Source: Stropharia rugosoannulata
Lineage: Eukaryota; Basidiomycota; Agaricomycetes; Agaricales; Strophariaceae
NCBI GenBank assembly: GCA_028532985.1
Contig: JANCIK010000007.1
Location: 1,922,001-1,986,000 of the forward strand
Direction of reading: 5' to 3'
DNA length: 64,000 nucleotides
Shown: in pieces, positions 35,501 through 46,695 of the stretch
How positions within the stretch are numbered: the stretch's first letter is position 1
How the letters are laid out: every line of letters starts with the position of its first letter
Program-made: the position numbers and the translations under genes
Notes under the pieces: generated by a model
What the model was told of the DNA's origin: nothing
The model's database searches: none
The model's input: only the letters and a program-made list of their open reading frames with translations

Positions 35501-38500
35501 TCAATTGATCCCTCCCGGAGTCGGAGGTGCTGGTGAACGCTCTCCGACTGAATGTGTCCATCCCTTACCCTGCCTCTGCTTCCCTATCAGAGTTCCCGCC
35601 CTAGAACTTGTATCCACAGCCTGATCGCCGTTAGTATCCATGCGTTCATAAACCATGTTCCTCCACCCGGCTTTATCGGTCTCACTCATCCCCTTTCCCG
35701 TCTTGCTCGAGATTCTCCCTGCCTCTTTAAAGTCCTCCCTATTCAGCTCCGTGCAGTCCACAAACACGACATTACCCAACGTCATCGTTCCACTCGCCAG
35801 GGGCTGCAAAGCCGTGGAGAAGAACGGCTGTACGATCGCGTCCGTCTCAAAATCGGGAGCCAGCCCGGGGCCGCACGCCTTAGCTTCGTACGGGTCCGGG
35901 TAGACTTCCACGGTGATCTGAGAGCCAGGATGGAAGAAGCGAGTGGCGGGATTTGAGCTGGGATCGAAGGGCTGCATTGATCGCTCATGAATGTCGGCGT
36001 ACAGAAGAAGTCCCCCCGCCAGCTCGTCGTCTGTGAGGTCGCTATCGAGTAGAAGAGATACGCGCTCGGCAGTGAGCTGGACGTTGGGCGCTTTCACGAG
36101 CATGTGGTCGATGTGTGTCTCTACTGCGGTCCCGTAGAGATAAAACGGGCAGAAGTCGGCAGGATAGTCTGCATCGCGGTACTTGGAGCGCAGGGAGCGG
36201 TTCTTGATAACCTTGATGTTACAGAGGGTGCACTTGGTCACGACGGTTCCCCTGTGACTCGTCAATAAGTGCAAGGTTGCAGGAAGAAAGTTAAATCACT
36301 TACCGCCTATATATGAAACCGGTCAAGTAAGGCTGATTCAGAATACCATCGATCGTAGATGCCAGCGCCGAGAATATGAAAAGCTCGTTCGGATGTGCAT
36401 CTCGAGAGTTAACATATTGGGTCCATTCCCTCCCTTCAGTCATTTCCGCCGTCACGATGAACTGGTAGCGCCCATTTGCCTTGTGGAAGAGCGGACGGTT
36501 GACGAGATAGAGCACATCTGTCCCTTGCATGATGAAGATCTGCTCCTGGGGATACACAGTGTTACGAGCGACGACATGCTGCGATGGATACAAATTAGTC
36601 CCCGTGAGCCGAACATACTAATAGACACCTACCCCCATCTCTTCTATAAGAGTCTGCCGAAATATTTCCGCCAGTTCTTCTGTGAAGCCAGCTGTAGCCT
36701 GAAACGGTGACATTACGACATTCCTCAGCACAAATAGGCTCTGCGAGGATTCCGTCTCAAGCCCCAGACGTCGTTTGAGAGTAGTGAGGCACTCTCCATA
36801 GCCCTCCGCTTCAAATGTGGTGGAGGTGATATACATCGGCCTCGAAAGCGGGTCGTCTTTCGCATTGGTGACGGAAAGCCTATCAAAAATGCATTTGTTG
36901 AGATAATTTGCCTCCTCAACATCGTCATTATCGATCCACTGCCCAGGATGTGTCGGACTAGGCACGCGGAAGTTGCATGCGAAAACGTTGATGTTTAAAT
37001 CAGACCCAAGAAGCCGCATTTCAACCATAACCTCTGGATCGGGGTTGTTTACTATATAATGGTTCGACTTTCCAATGATGTTGTCCCGGATGAACTTCTT
37101 CTCGATTTCGGTGGATATGGGATGTGGTTCCCCGCGGAGTCTGTTCAAAGGGACGACGATATAAGGGGTCGTGATGTCGGACATTGCAGCCCAATGTGCA
37201 GATATCTACAAGGGAGCACTGCAATCAGTCGTAATCGCACACTGAGAGATAGGAGTGGCGTACTCTAGCTCGGCTGAAGCAGACTTCGCCTAAGAGACTG
37301 CCATGGCCTTCTTTGTGCAGTCCAACAACCGTATGATGTAAATACACCGATGCGGCTGCAGCTCCAGGTTTGCTGAATAAAAGAATGAGGTGTTCTGTCG
37401 GTAGAATAGTGCTATAAGCTCACCTGCCCTCGATGCCATATATCCCAATGCTTTCTCCGTTCTTCCCTTGGTTGATGTAAGGAGCCGTCCAAGTGACCAT
37501 ATGCCTCACGCGTCCGTCTTTATAGCACTTTACGGACGAATGTCAGCCATGCAGTTGACGACCGAAGAACAGGACTGAACTAGGCCCCCGGCGGGGTAAG
37601 GGCAATATCCACTCTTGTGGGGATCAACAGTGCACGAATCGGCATACTTCAGGGATTGAAGTTGGAGAAGAGTGTGGTCTTTGAGGGGCAAAGCAGGAAC
37701 GAATGCACGGTACGGGGCATTTATGTCTCTCGAAGGAGGGACGCCATTTGAAGGCTTGTGAGAAGGCTTATCACGTAGCATAGAGGCAAAATAGCCTCCC
37801 CATGCAGCATCTGCAGAATTTGTAGCAGAATTTCAAAGACACTAGCGCGCAGACAAACCTGCATGAACCAAGAAGGACAACCCGCGAGACTGAAATTCGT
37901 TTCTCAGTTTGACAATTTGATCCAGCGGATCCACCGCGCCCTCTTCCGTGGACCCGATTATGGCTACCACGGCATAAACAGCTTGCTGCTTCTGAAGACA
38001 TTGCTCCAGTTGAAGTCGGAGATTTTCAGCATCCATACGCGCATCTTCATCGACCTGCACAGTCACCATATTATGGGAGCCTATCCCCGTAAGAGCTATG
38101 ATTGACGGAGTAAGAAATGGTGAAGTCAAAATGGGAGGGGAAAGCACCTGCAGCCTTGGGCCAAGAATAATGCCTGGTGCTCGAAGCGAAGTACAGGGAG
38201 GCATACTCAATCTCATACTTGGCCTCATATAGGTCTTTCCCGGTAGACTGGATGATGTAAGGCCGCAGTGACCTCTCCAGGAACTTTGGAGTGATCGCGT
38301 ACTGGTCATGGAGACGGTTGGGGATCGACAGTATTTCGTCTGGGCGGAGGTTGAGTAGGTCCCAATGTTCCAGCTCGTAGAAGTTCGTGAGCTCATTTGG
38401 CGCCGCGCACTTGTGGACTTCGAACGAGTCTGCGATGAAGGATAGCGCCGCTCGCGGACGCATTGCCTCTTTCAGAGCGAGTGGATAGAATTTGAGATTG

Positions 38501-39200
38501 CGCGCTATGGACTTCTCGTCAATAAAGAAAAGGCAGACAATGCGAGTCACTGACCAGCCCTTGAAATGGATAACAGGTTATCAGAGTTTCATGTTCGTTG
38601 AAAAAGGACAGACCACATAGATTCCATATTCGCAACCGTACCATCACAGCATATATGCCCCCATGGGCGGGCGTCCCCCATGTCTGAGTATCCTATCATC
38701 TCGCAAAGTTGCATCCCAGCGTCAAGCTCCAGTAGAGTAGTGATAGGACTTGCTTCAAACGCGACGTTGTTTGGATTGAAGAGCATTGCAGCAAGCCATC
38801 CTAATATCGACGGCAAGCTGCTCTCAAACGACATGTGGCCAGCATACCGAGGAGAGTAGAACGGGATGGACTTTTCCTTGAGGAGCTCCGAGAGCGCTTG
38901 GAACTCCTTGTACAGGTTCGCTGCAGCGTCTTGGAAGGCCGCAGTCTCCTTAATTTCCTTTGTTATGAAAGCCTATAGTCAAACAATAGTTGAGAGTCGT
39001 ATATGAAAGCTGGTAACGTATTATCATACTCCGTCTTCGGGGTGATAGGCCAGTCTCGCTCGGGAATGGTAGTCGACCGTGTGGCTGAAAAAACGCTTGA
39101 GGAGGTCGGCATTTTCTGCTTGAGGTCCGAGGAACCAGGCAGATAGGGCTTCGTGTAGACCGGCGAATGAGGGCTCGTAGCTCGGTGTTGGATACGACAT
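35501..39200 (-). CDS. Noncanonical aromatic L-amino acid decarboxylase with C-terminal appended domain
   Basis: About ten exons. The start at 39200 gives MSYPTPSYEPSFAGLHEALS. The group II PLP-decarboxylase core shows SPRYAGHMSFESSLPSILGW, HICCDGTVANMES, HYSWPKAAG, GIGSHNMVTVQVDEDARMD, VVAIIGSTEEGAVDPLDQI, FLVHADAAWGGYF and the PLP lysine in TVDPHKSGYCPYPAGGLVY. The small domain follows (RISAHWAAMSDITTPYIVV, IRDNIIGKSN). Instead of ending there, the protein continues with a long extra region (HVVARNTVYPQEQIFIMQG, IDHMLVKAPNVQLT, ending PAPPTPGGIN). This layout matches basidiomycete decarboxylases such as CsTDC and the calcium-responsive Psilocybe ncAAAD, which act on tryptophan, tyrosine or phenylalanine. 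Substrate here is inferred, not shown. Reaction: amino acid to amine plus CO2, in the cytosol. Confidence 0.85.
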
Positions 39201-39741
39201 TGTGTTTCTTGCTAAGACCTAACAGTATTGCCGTCGCTTTCGATGTATTAGCTGGCAGTCTCGGATAATTGAAACACAATCGAAGACATGACGTTGACCA
39301 TGGTCATAAAAGGCCATGAAGTGAAGGAACACTGAGTACTAGTAGTACTGAGGTAGACCCTGACTTGAGAGTGACCGTCCCATCTGGGTTTTAAAATAGG
39401 GCAACCTTTGATGGCATTTTGACAGCGGCGGCTGGCACGCTCAGTCATTATAATATACCACAGGCAAACCACAGGCACCCGCGGAGACCAAGACCTACGA
39501 AGGCGTATTCGCCTAGAAGCACACCGCGCTACGGCGCGCCTCTCCCGCATCAATGGCTCGCTGTGTCGCCTGACACTTTGCTTCCTTAAATTCTTACTTC
39601 ATTTGTTCAGCTCACCGGGAGCGACTGGCACGATTTCCTTTTATACTCATGCCAGCAGCAAAGTGCACAACCATAAACAAGAGTTTATAGCAGGCTTTCA
39701 ATTGTATGAGAGGCCTTGCTTCCAGGCTAGCCGCCATAACC
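39201..39741. other. Promoter-side intergenic region of the decarboxylase
   Basis: No gene recognised. A near-perfect palindrome (AGTACTAGTAGTACT) lies around 39333-39348, upstream of the decarboxylase start; it may be chance or a dimer-binding site. Confidence 0.4.
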
Positions 39742-40495
39742 TATGGTGAGTTATTTGCACCATATTCTCACGCGCCCCCCCGGACTGATCTGAGTGCCCG
39801 CCCCCCAACTCAGAGGGCCGTAACTCATGGGTCGGCAGGTAATTGCTTCAGATGGTTCCTATTGTGTAAGCGTTGGATAATATCGACTCTAAATGTATTT
39901 TGTAGCATTTTTTCTCTGTCTAATTGCAAATTATTGATGTAAGGCAGTCACAACGTATAATCCAATTTCTGTTTCGATTCTGGAGTACCTTTAAGTGTAT
40001 TATACATAAATAAATTATAAAATACATATACTGTTAGAATCAAGTGAGGAAGACACTATATTCCCTGTGATTTCTGCATAAACTTGCTTGTTGTTGTAGC
40101 ATCAGGAAATTGTCCTGGTCATTCTGCTTATTATCATCGATTTGTTTCAAATAAAATACACATAACTAGGTTAACCCCTATCTATATACACTTATATGAC
40201 ATTGAAACCATATTCAAATTTGTTGCTCTGAGTCGGGGCGGGCAAACTTGAATGTCGGGGGGGGGGGAAATCAGGCGTGGGAATTAATCAAGCTCGGAAT
40301 GATGGCAGTGAAAATCGAGTGAATATTGAGCGAATACATATAATTTCATTGAGAATTTCACGAAGGGGGTTAGAAATATAAGTATGCTTGTGTACTTAAG
40401 TGATCCTTGCAAAGTACAGCACGATGAAAAGTGGTCTGGCTTGTATAGTTGGGGGGCAGGGGCGCGTGAGAATATGGTGCAAATAACTCACCATA
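39742..40495. mobile_element. 754-bp TIR element (MITE-like, non-autonomous DNA transposon)
   Basis: Perfect terminal inverted repeats of about 37 bp: 39742-39778 starts TATGGTGAGTTATTTGCACC, and 40459-40495 is its reverse complement. The element is flanked on both sides by ATAACC (39736-39741 and 40496-40501), consistent with a 6-bp target duplication. The interior is AT-rich with G/C-homopolymer tracts just inside each TIR and has no coding capacity, so it would depend on a transposase made elsewhere. Superfamily not assigned. Confidence 0.8.
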
Positions 40496-40868
40496 ATAAC
40501 CATCTCTTGCATCACCATGACTCATGTGAGTGGCACTTGCCCGACTTCTAATCTCGTTCCAGTCACCCAAGAGTTAAATACTACTATCATTAGCAGCGTG
40601 TACCCTGCGACTGTGAGTCGGGCCTTAAAGTGCGTTACCGTGGCGGCACACACTCGTCAGACTAGTCCGGGCATGCAAGTTACAGAATGTAGAAAGCTTA
40701 CTACGAAGCGCCTGTTTACATTCAAGGAAATAGCGAAAATTTATTGGAGTTCGTTTTTCAAGCATTGTTGATCTATCGCCCGTTGCATCTCCAATTCACA
40801 AGCATTGCCCTTTTTTGCAAGTTGCGTACTTATATGCATCAATTCCATTTCACGCTTGATCACTACTG
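40496..40868. other. Intergenic
   Basis: No supported gene; convergent side of the acetyltransferase. Confidence 0.45.
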
Positions 40869-41492
40869 TTACAAGCAAGTTGTCGTCATAATGCATATGC
40901 CGTCCTCGGTGTTCTCGCAGCCCATCTCCTCTTCGAAGCCCATGCCCACATATAACGCTTTTGCTGCATAATTGGTGGCATATACGGCAAGCATAACCAT
41001 TTTCACCACGCTAGCACCGCACTGCTCCGATTTAATAAAGTCCAATGCAGCTTGGATCAAAGTCCTCCCAACGTTGCGTCTCCTCATCGACGGGTGGACC
41101 CATAATTCAACTATCATGTACCGAGTCATTTTCCCACTGGCAAGCGCCTCTGCAACGCGCGGAGTTTTCGGGACAGAGACTGACGTAGACTCGAGCAGTT
41201 CGGGGTGTAGCACTGCCAGTGTTCCTACCCATTGCGTGTGGTCTAACTGTGAGTCGGTGCCTGGCTCAGAGTCGGTCTCAATTCGGCAGGCGACGAAAGT
41301 TGTTCGCCCTGGAGTCTCCACCCTCAGCTTCCACTGCTCAGGAGTGAAAAGAGACGCTTCTAAATAGATCGAGCGGAAGGCTTCGGGTTTCGTGTTTAAC
41401 GTCGCCAGGCGGATTTGCGCATATTCAGCAACGTCTTCTTGGGAGGCGGGGATCGGGATCTGATACACTGATATTTCTTCAGCAAGCATCAT
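40869..41492 (-). CDS. GNAT-family N-acetyltransferase
   Basis: A single-exon ORF of 207 residues starting MMLAEEISVYQIPIPASQED. It has the GNAT layout: an N-terminal helix region (YAQIRLATLNTKPEAFRS), a central strand WVGTLAVLHPE, the conserved strand/loop MIVELWVHPSMRRRNVGRTL where the R-x-x-G segment binds the acetyl-CoA pyrophosphate, then IQAALDFIKS and the C-terminal motif B region (MVMLAVYATNYAAKALYVGM, GFEEE). The family transfers acetyl from acetyl-CoA to an amine. The acceptor is unknown; given the nearby amine-forming decarboxylase an arylamine is conceivable but unproven. Two adjacent ATGs (41492, 41489) are equally possible starts. Confidence 0.8.
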   Translation of the reverse strand: MMLAEEISVYQIPIPASQEDVAEYAQIRLATLNTKPEAFRSIYLEASLFTPEQWKLRVETPGRTTFVACRIETDSEPGTDSQLDHTQWVGTLAVLHPELLESTSVSVPKTPRVAEALASGKMTRYMIVELWVHPSMRRRNVGRTLIQAALDFIKSEQCGASVVKMVMLAVYATNYAAKALYVGMGFEEEMGCENTEDGICIMTTTCL

Positions 41493-42131
41493 ATTGTGAT
41501 GCCGAAGGCGCTGCTGAGATTTCTACGGGCGGGGATATGGAAGCTGCTCGCTCTGATTGGGTGTTTGATAGAGTAAAGAAGATGTGATCTAAACGGAGAA
41601 CGACCGGTGTGAGCGTCCAATCATTGAGCGTCTTCATGACATTTGAAGCTGGCTGGCCGATTTGCCGACCGTGGGCCAATCGGGGCTCTAGTAGAGACCA
41701 GCAGGTTGCGAGCAGCACCCAAGAGTAATTGAAGACTGAAACGATTAATTATAACAAACGCTGCGGCTTAGTAGGGCGTGCACAAAGCAGTAATTGATGT
41801 TATAGTGAAGCAATTGTGTACTAGTAGTATAACATTACAATGGCATCACGGCACTATTAATGCACCGCGCAAGCAGTGCGCGCGGCGCGCTGTGCTCATA
41901 TACTCATGGGTACTTGAGTCATACTCTGTCAACCGCCGATGCGAGGTACGATAGCCTTACAAAAGTGTTGCGACTCGCTATGTTCAATCAAGCTTTCTAC
42001 TCCACTGAACCGCCGCATACAGTAGACTCTTTCCGAATATTGTACATTACATAGTACCATATGCCAAAAAAAAAAAAGAAGTACAATTGAGGTATGTACC
42101 AATGAAATAATCTTTATGACGAACTTGGTGT
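41493..42131. other. Intergenic between acetyltransferase and C4-hydroxylase
   Basis: No gene recognised. Contains a GC palindromic patch near 41876-41892 and a poly-A run at 42066-42078. Confidence 0.45.
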
Positions 42132-43225
42132 TCAATCTTCCTTGTTGAGCTCTCGCTTCTGCTTCTTCGCTTCTATATCTTGGCGAGTCAACCTGGTCCC
42201 AAGGAGCTTATCCCAATGAACGAAAAATGGCTGTGAAAAATTGGCCTTCAACCCCACCATCTGAACATAATAATGTCAACAAAAATAAGCTATAATTGAA
42301 CTCAGCATACCTGGTGGTGTATATCATGGTATTCTGCTGAATTTTCGGTGAACATTTGGAATGGGTCAAACGGGAATCGATATCCAGCGTGGTCATCTAC
42401 CGATTTCATCGTAGAAATTACGAAAAAGAGAAGAGCTTGCCGAGTGGACATGTGGGCGACGGCTTCTGCCAATGCTGCACCGAGAGAGTCGAGTAGAAGG
42501 CCCTCCATTGGATGATTATAGAGAGCACCATATGCATAGGGGACATAGAGTCGATGATGGTGTGAGTGTATGTTTTTGTAAAGAAATGGCACCGAATGAA
42601 ATAGGCGATGCCCGAAGTAAAAGTAAGTGTCCATGGTGAACCTAATTGTGTCAAAGTAAGTAAAATTATTGCAACGAGAAACTTGTTTGAGCACTAACAT
42701 TGCAAGCAGAAACTGAAACATAGGTAGAGCCCACCAGTACACATAATAGGTTAACTCCGGGAGAAATGCATTTCCTAATGTATTTCCAAATAAGTGTAAG
42801 ATGACTGGTCGAATTTTGTCTTCCAAATATAGCATCTGAGTGTATTGGCGTCCAGCTGGAACCGCTTCATCTGCAGAGAGCCACCAGATCCCAAGACAGG
42901 TTTGGAGAACCTGCTGAATAAGTACTCCTCGAAAAACTTGGGTCGGAGTAGCAATATTCAAAACTTGAGCGTGTTCAGGTGCGTTGATCCTGTACTTGTT
43001 GGGCCACTTCCATCCCGAGTTGTCCAATTTGTAAAAGACGAACGAGTATAGCCAATAAGCAATTATAGGAGCGATCAGTGCCAGAGTTTGGTCGGAAAAC
43101 ATTGGTACTAGTTGAGCCTTTGGAGAGTAATACATCGGATATTGATGGGTGACGTTATGCTCTTTGTAAACTTGATAATTACTAGAGCATTGTCCGATCG
43201 AGGTCGTTAGATTTATTGAAGACAT
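42132..43225 (-). CDS. SUR2: Sphinganine C4-monooxygenase (SUR2 type), fatty acid hydroxylase superfamily
   Basis: The start at 43225 gives MSSINLTTSIGQ. Membrane helices (LIAPIIAYWLYSFVFYKL) precede the di-iron histidine boxes of the fatty acid hydroxylase superfamily: HRLFH, HSHHH with RLYVPYAYGALYNHP, and HDIHH. This pattern and the PYAYGALYNHPMEG motif match Sur2/Syr2, which hydroxylates dihydrosphingosine at C4 to phytosphingosine in the ER. The final exon, after an intron near 42249-42308, reads MVGLKANFSQPFFVHWDKLL and ends in a lysine-rich tail (KKQKRELNKED). A 57-nt intron starting GTTAGT near 42700 is in frame and stop-free; splicing it joins FLLAM directly to FTMDTYFYFGHR as in the family. 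An upstream in-frame ATG at 43282 would add 19 residues. Confidence 0.85.
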
Positions 43226-44987
43226 GGATGTAAAGCAGTAATCAAGCTGGCCTTGCTTGCAAAATTGCGTACGGTACAGCAAGCTTTATACATTTATCAC
43301 AACAATATAGATAGCTCATTGAACGAATGTAATTGATGAAGTATTCTATTTTCAATCTGGGTATTGACAATTTCCTCCAGTATCGGCTGTTTCGAATGCT
43401 TTCCCAACAGAATTTGATACAGAAGGAACGAACAATACACGGGTTCTATCTCTTCATCAAGTTCGAATCGTCTCATTTTGTTTGTAGTTGCATTACGTAC
43501 CAAGTGTATATTAAAGTGAACACAGACAACTGTTTTGAATAAATCAAATCATTTTCGGTCCTTTTATGGGATATCATAGAAGCTAATTTCCCCAGTTTGG
43601 AGTTTTACTATCTGTAAGGCCGTAAAAATACTGTTTGGGTTAAATGTACAGGCTCATCAGTTTGGCAACTATTCCCATTGTTAAGGCAAGAAAGGAAAAC
43701 CAAAGCAAGTGGTATAGTAGATGTGAAAGGATTTACAAGTAGCTCACAAGAGATGCAGTACGGGCTTGCCTACAGGATGGTCCTTGCATTTTGATAGAGT
43801 GATGTACATATGCCCAATAGATCCGTTTTCCTCAGATGTTCTCAGAATGCCAAACCAAAATTTGATTGAATTGATCTTAGTACTTATATTAATAAATACA
43901 CGCCGGTTCAGCTTGTTGAGGAAGGTTAACCCATGATTGTATTTTCCCAAGACCTTATACCTCGCGTACATACCCTTTCACTGTGATTCTGTAGTTATTA
44001 AGTCAAAATACCTGGGAACTTGGCGTGTGCGTAGAAACTGAGTGCAAGCAGCTAATACGCCTCTTATGCAATTTTAGCGTTTTAGCGCCCACGCTTGATT
44101 GTCGGCCAATTGTTATTATTGAGTGTTGTTAGATCCAAGTTAAATCGTTCCTCGGCGTGCCGCAGGTTGCATATGTGAATGCAAGGTCTATTGAAATACT
44201 GGACTCGTACCTGTGTGCACAAGAATATGTCATACTAACAGCGCTGATGCTACATTTCTGTTTGGACATGGTCTAATGTACTTATCATGAGAATGAACAT
44301 GTCTTTGATGAGGCCGGGAGCGCTGGCATCTGCTGGCATCATCCATTTGCCATGATACGGCTGACTTCTTGATTTTAAAAGTTATCCGATAGAAACCTTT
44401 GTATTCTTATTATCTTCTTTTGATGATATCACACACTGTCTATGAAACTGCATTTATATTCTTACACTGTGATAGTGACCACAGGAAGCTACAGTCTATT
44501 TTGGTGTACTTCCTCCATCACGAAGTTCAGAATCTATCTGAGTTGCTATGATCCGTGTTGGAAGGAAGGGTTTGTCTATGTACCTGCCATGTGCTGTTGG
44601 TTCTCTTTTACTAAGTGTATGATAGTTCTTCCCATTGCTGGGTGCTCTAGATTACAACAATTCGTGTACGGATCATTCAGAAGCCGGGGACAGAGCCTTC
44701 TAACTGTTTCATTCCTACCAGAATACATATTAGCTGACAGCGGGTCACCCTGGTCCACCAGTAAGCTCCGATCAGCCAAAGAGCATCTTCCAGTTAGAAG
44801 TAAAAACGGTTCAAAGTGTTACTATCGATCATGGAAGCTTTGCATGTGCATGTGACGATGTGAATATTACTCATACAATAAGTATGGATGTAACTGTCTA
44901 GCACAGCCTTATCAACGTCTGATATTGTCACTATCCATAAGCGCTTAAGCCTCAGTATACCCTTGCAGACTCTTCAACTAGTACACC
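43226..44987. other. Intergenic, 1.76 kb
   Basis: Divergent region between the C4-hydroxylase and the DUF6534 gene. Open frames up to 137 codons (44442-44855) have no recognisable content or splice continuation. Confidence 0.5.
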
Positions 44988-46497
44988 ATGAGTGCCGATA
45001 TTTCACAGTCTGCTATATCCATGTAAGCACTTTCTTTGATTCTGATCAATTGCCATAGATTTCTAAAAAGCCTACCAGAATTGCAGCTCCTGTTCGTTTT
45101 CATTTGATCTCAACTCATCCGGCGTGTTTATTAACTTTCACCTATATACTGCACGTAGCTGATCAGTGTCCTTGTTAATTGGGGCTTTTTTGGGGCACTG
45201 TCAATTCAAGTTTGTGAGTGACTTACTAGCCGCTGGCGCAGGTAGCCTACGGCACTGTTAATGCAATCTAACTTGATTTGCCGTGACCATTAAGATTTCT
45301 ATTCGCAGGCATTTCCAAAAGACAATCAAATACTTAAATGCATGGTTTACGGTATATATCTACTTGAGACTGCCCAGACATTTCTACTTGCACAAAGAAT
45401 ATGGAAGGCAATAACCAACATTGGGGATGCAAAGGCCCAAGATACATTCGGCGTAGAAGCTTGGGTTGCTGTATGTGTGCTGGGGGGAACTGGTAGGTTG
45501 TCCGCAATTGTGTAAATATTCTGAGCTTACCCTATCATTCATACTAAACGTGTTAAATGCATGTGTAGTTGCCCTAATAGTCCAAATATTCTACGCCTAC
45601 AGAATTCGAAGTGTGTCCCAAAGCCTGTACATACCGTTGGTTATAATTCTTGTTTGTATCTTACTTGAATACTTCAGTTTGACTGCAACTAACAATAACA
45701 CACTATCTTGCTGCAATAGATGTCTGTATCCTCATTTGTTGGCGCAATAGGCAGTGGTATCTACATTTCCAAAGTCCATTACCTCAGCCACCTTTTAGAC
45801 AACAAAGCATTAGTGTACGCATTTGCTGGGGTATGTCTCTTTATATTGAAGATCACATTCATGGATAAATGACCTTTATCTCCGGCTTATTATAGCTTTG
45901 GTTAGGCGTTGGTTCTATGTGTGATATATTAATTGCTTTGTCGATGTGCTTCTATGTGAGTACTTGACTATTGAAGTCATTTGTGTCGCTTAAATTACTC
46001 TTGAAGCTGCAAAAGAGGGGAGAGGGCATACCATTTAAAGCTACTCAGAAAATGATATCCAAAATTATACGGCTCACGGTTGAAACTGGAACACTAACAG
46101 GTATGTTGCGAGTTTTCTACTACAACTCGGATAATTAACGACCGCGGATACACCGTTATTTATACTGACAGCATCCCTGTCTGTGGTTTCTCTGTTAATA
46201 TTCTGTGTGCGCTCTCTGGTCCGGGATTGGGAGGCTCCTCTTTCAGCCACAGCAAAAGTGTACTCTACTACGCTACTGGCCGTTCTCAATAGCAGAATGA
46301 GACTTGTGTCTGTTTCTACCACGGTGTCGGAGGTCAGATCAATACATTTGAGCCAGGAGACAGCGGCATCTTCCATCGCTTTTAGAGTCCCAGAATCATA
46401 TCAGCTGGGAGTCAAGTCTTCGTTGGCCTCGAACTATAGAGAGTCGGGAGAAGGTCAACCAAAGGGCATAATATCCATAACAGCTCATGATGCATAA
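44988..46497 (+). CDS. DUF6534-type multi-span membrane protein
   Basis: Several exons. The start at 44988 reads MSADISQSAIS. A helix with the typical WGFFGALSIQV follows, then IYLLETAQTFLLAQRIWK, VVALIVQIFYAYRIRSVS, an exon with SSFVGAIGSGIYISKVHYLS, and LWLGVGSMCDILIALSMCFY, ending with the family hallmark KMISKIIRLTVETGTLTASL and a final conserved region KVYSTTLLAVLNSRMRL before a hydrophilic Ser-rich tail. This is the Agaricomycete-specific DUF6534 membrane family, widely expanded and of unknown function; receptor-like topology has been noted but ligands are not established. It converges on the MFS gene, with about 200 bp between stops. Confidence 0.8.
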
Positions 46498-46695
46498 TGA
46501 TGGTACGCTTATAACGATTTTACCTTCTAAAAACTCACTAGTACTCCAAGTCATGTAACTATTCTTTTCAAAATAACATTGATGTGTCTGTAGAGTATGT
46601 CAGCTATCGGTATAGCCTAAGTAACGGATGATTTTTGTTAATAGCTATTCAGATCTAGACATCACCGGATCAATACATGTCTAACTATGTATACA

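Noticed and set aside
44442..44855. 137-codon open frame between the C4-hydroxylase and DUF6534 genes
   Set aside because: No recognisable domain and low-complexity aromatic/Cys content typical of random AT-rich sequence.
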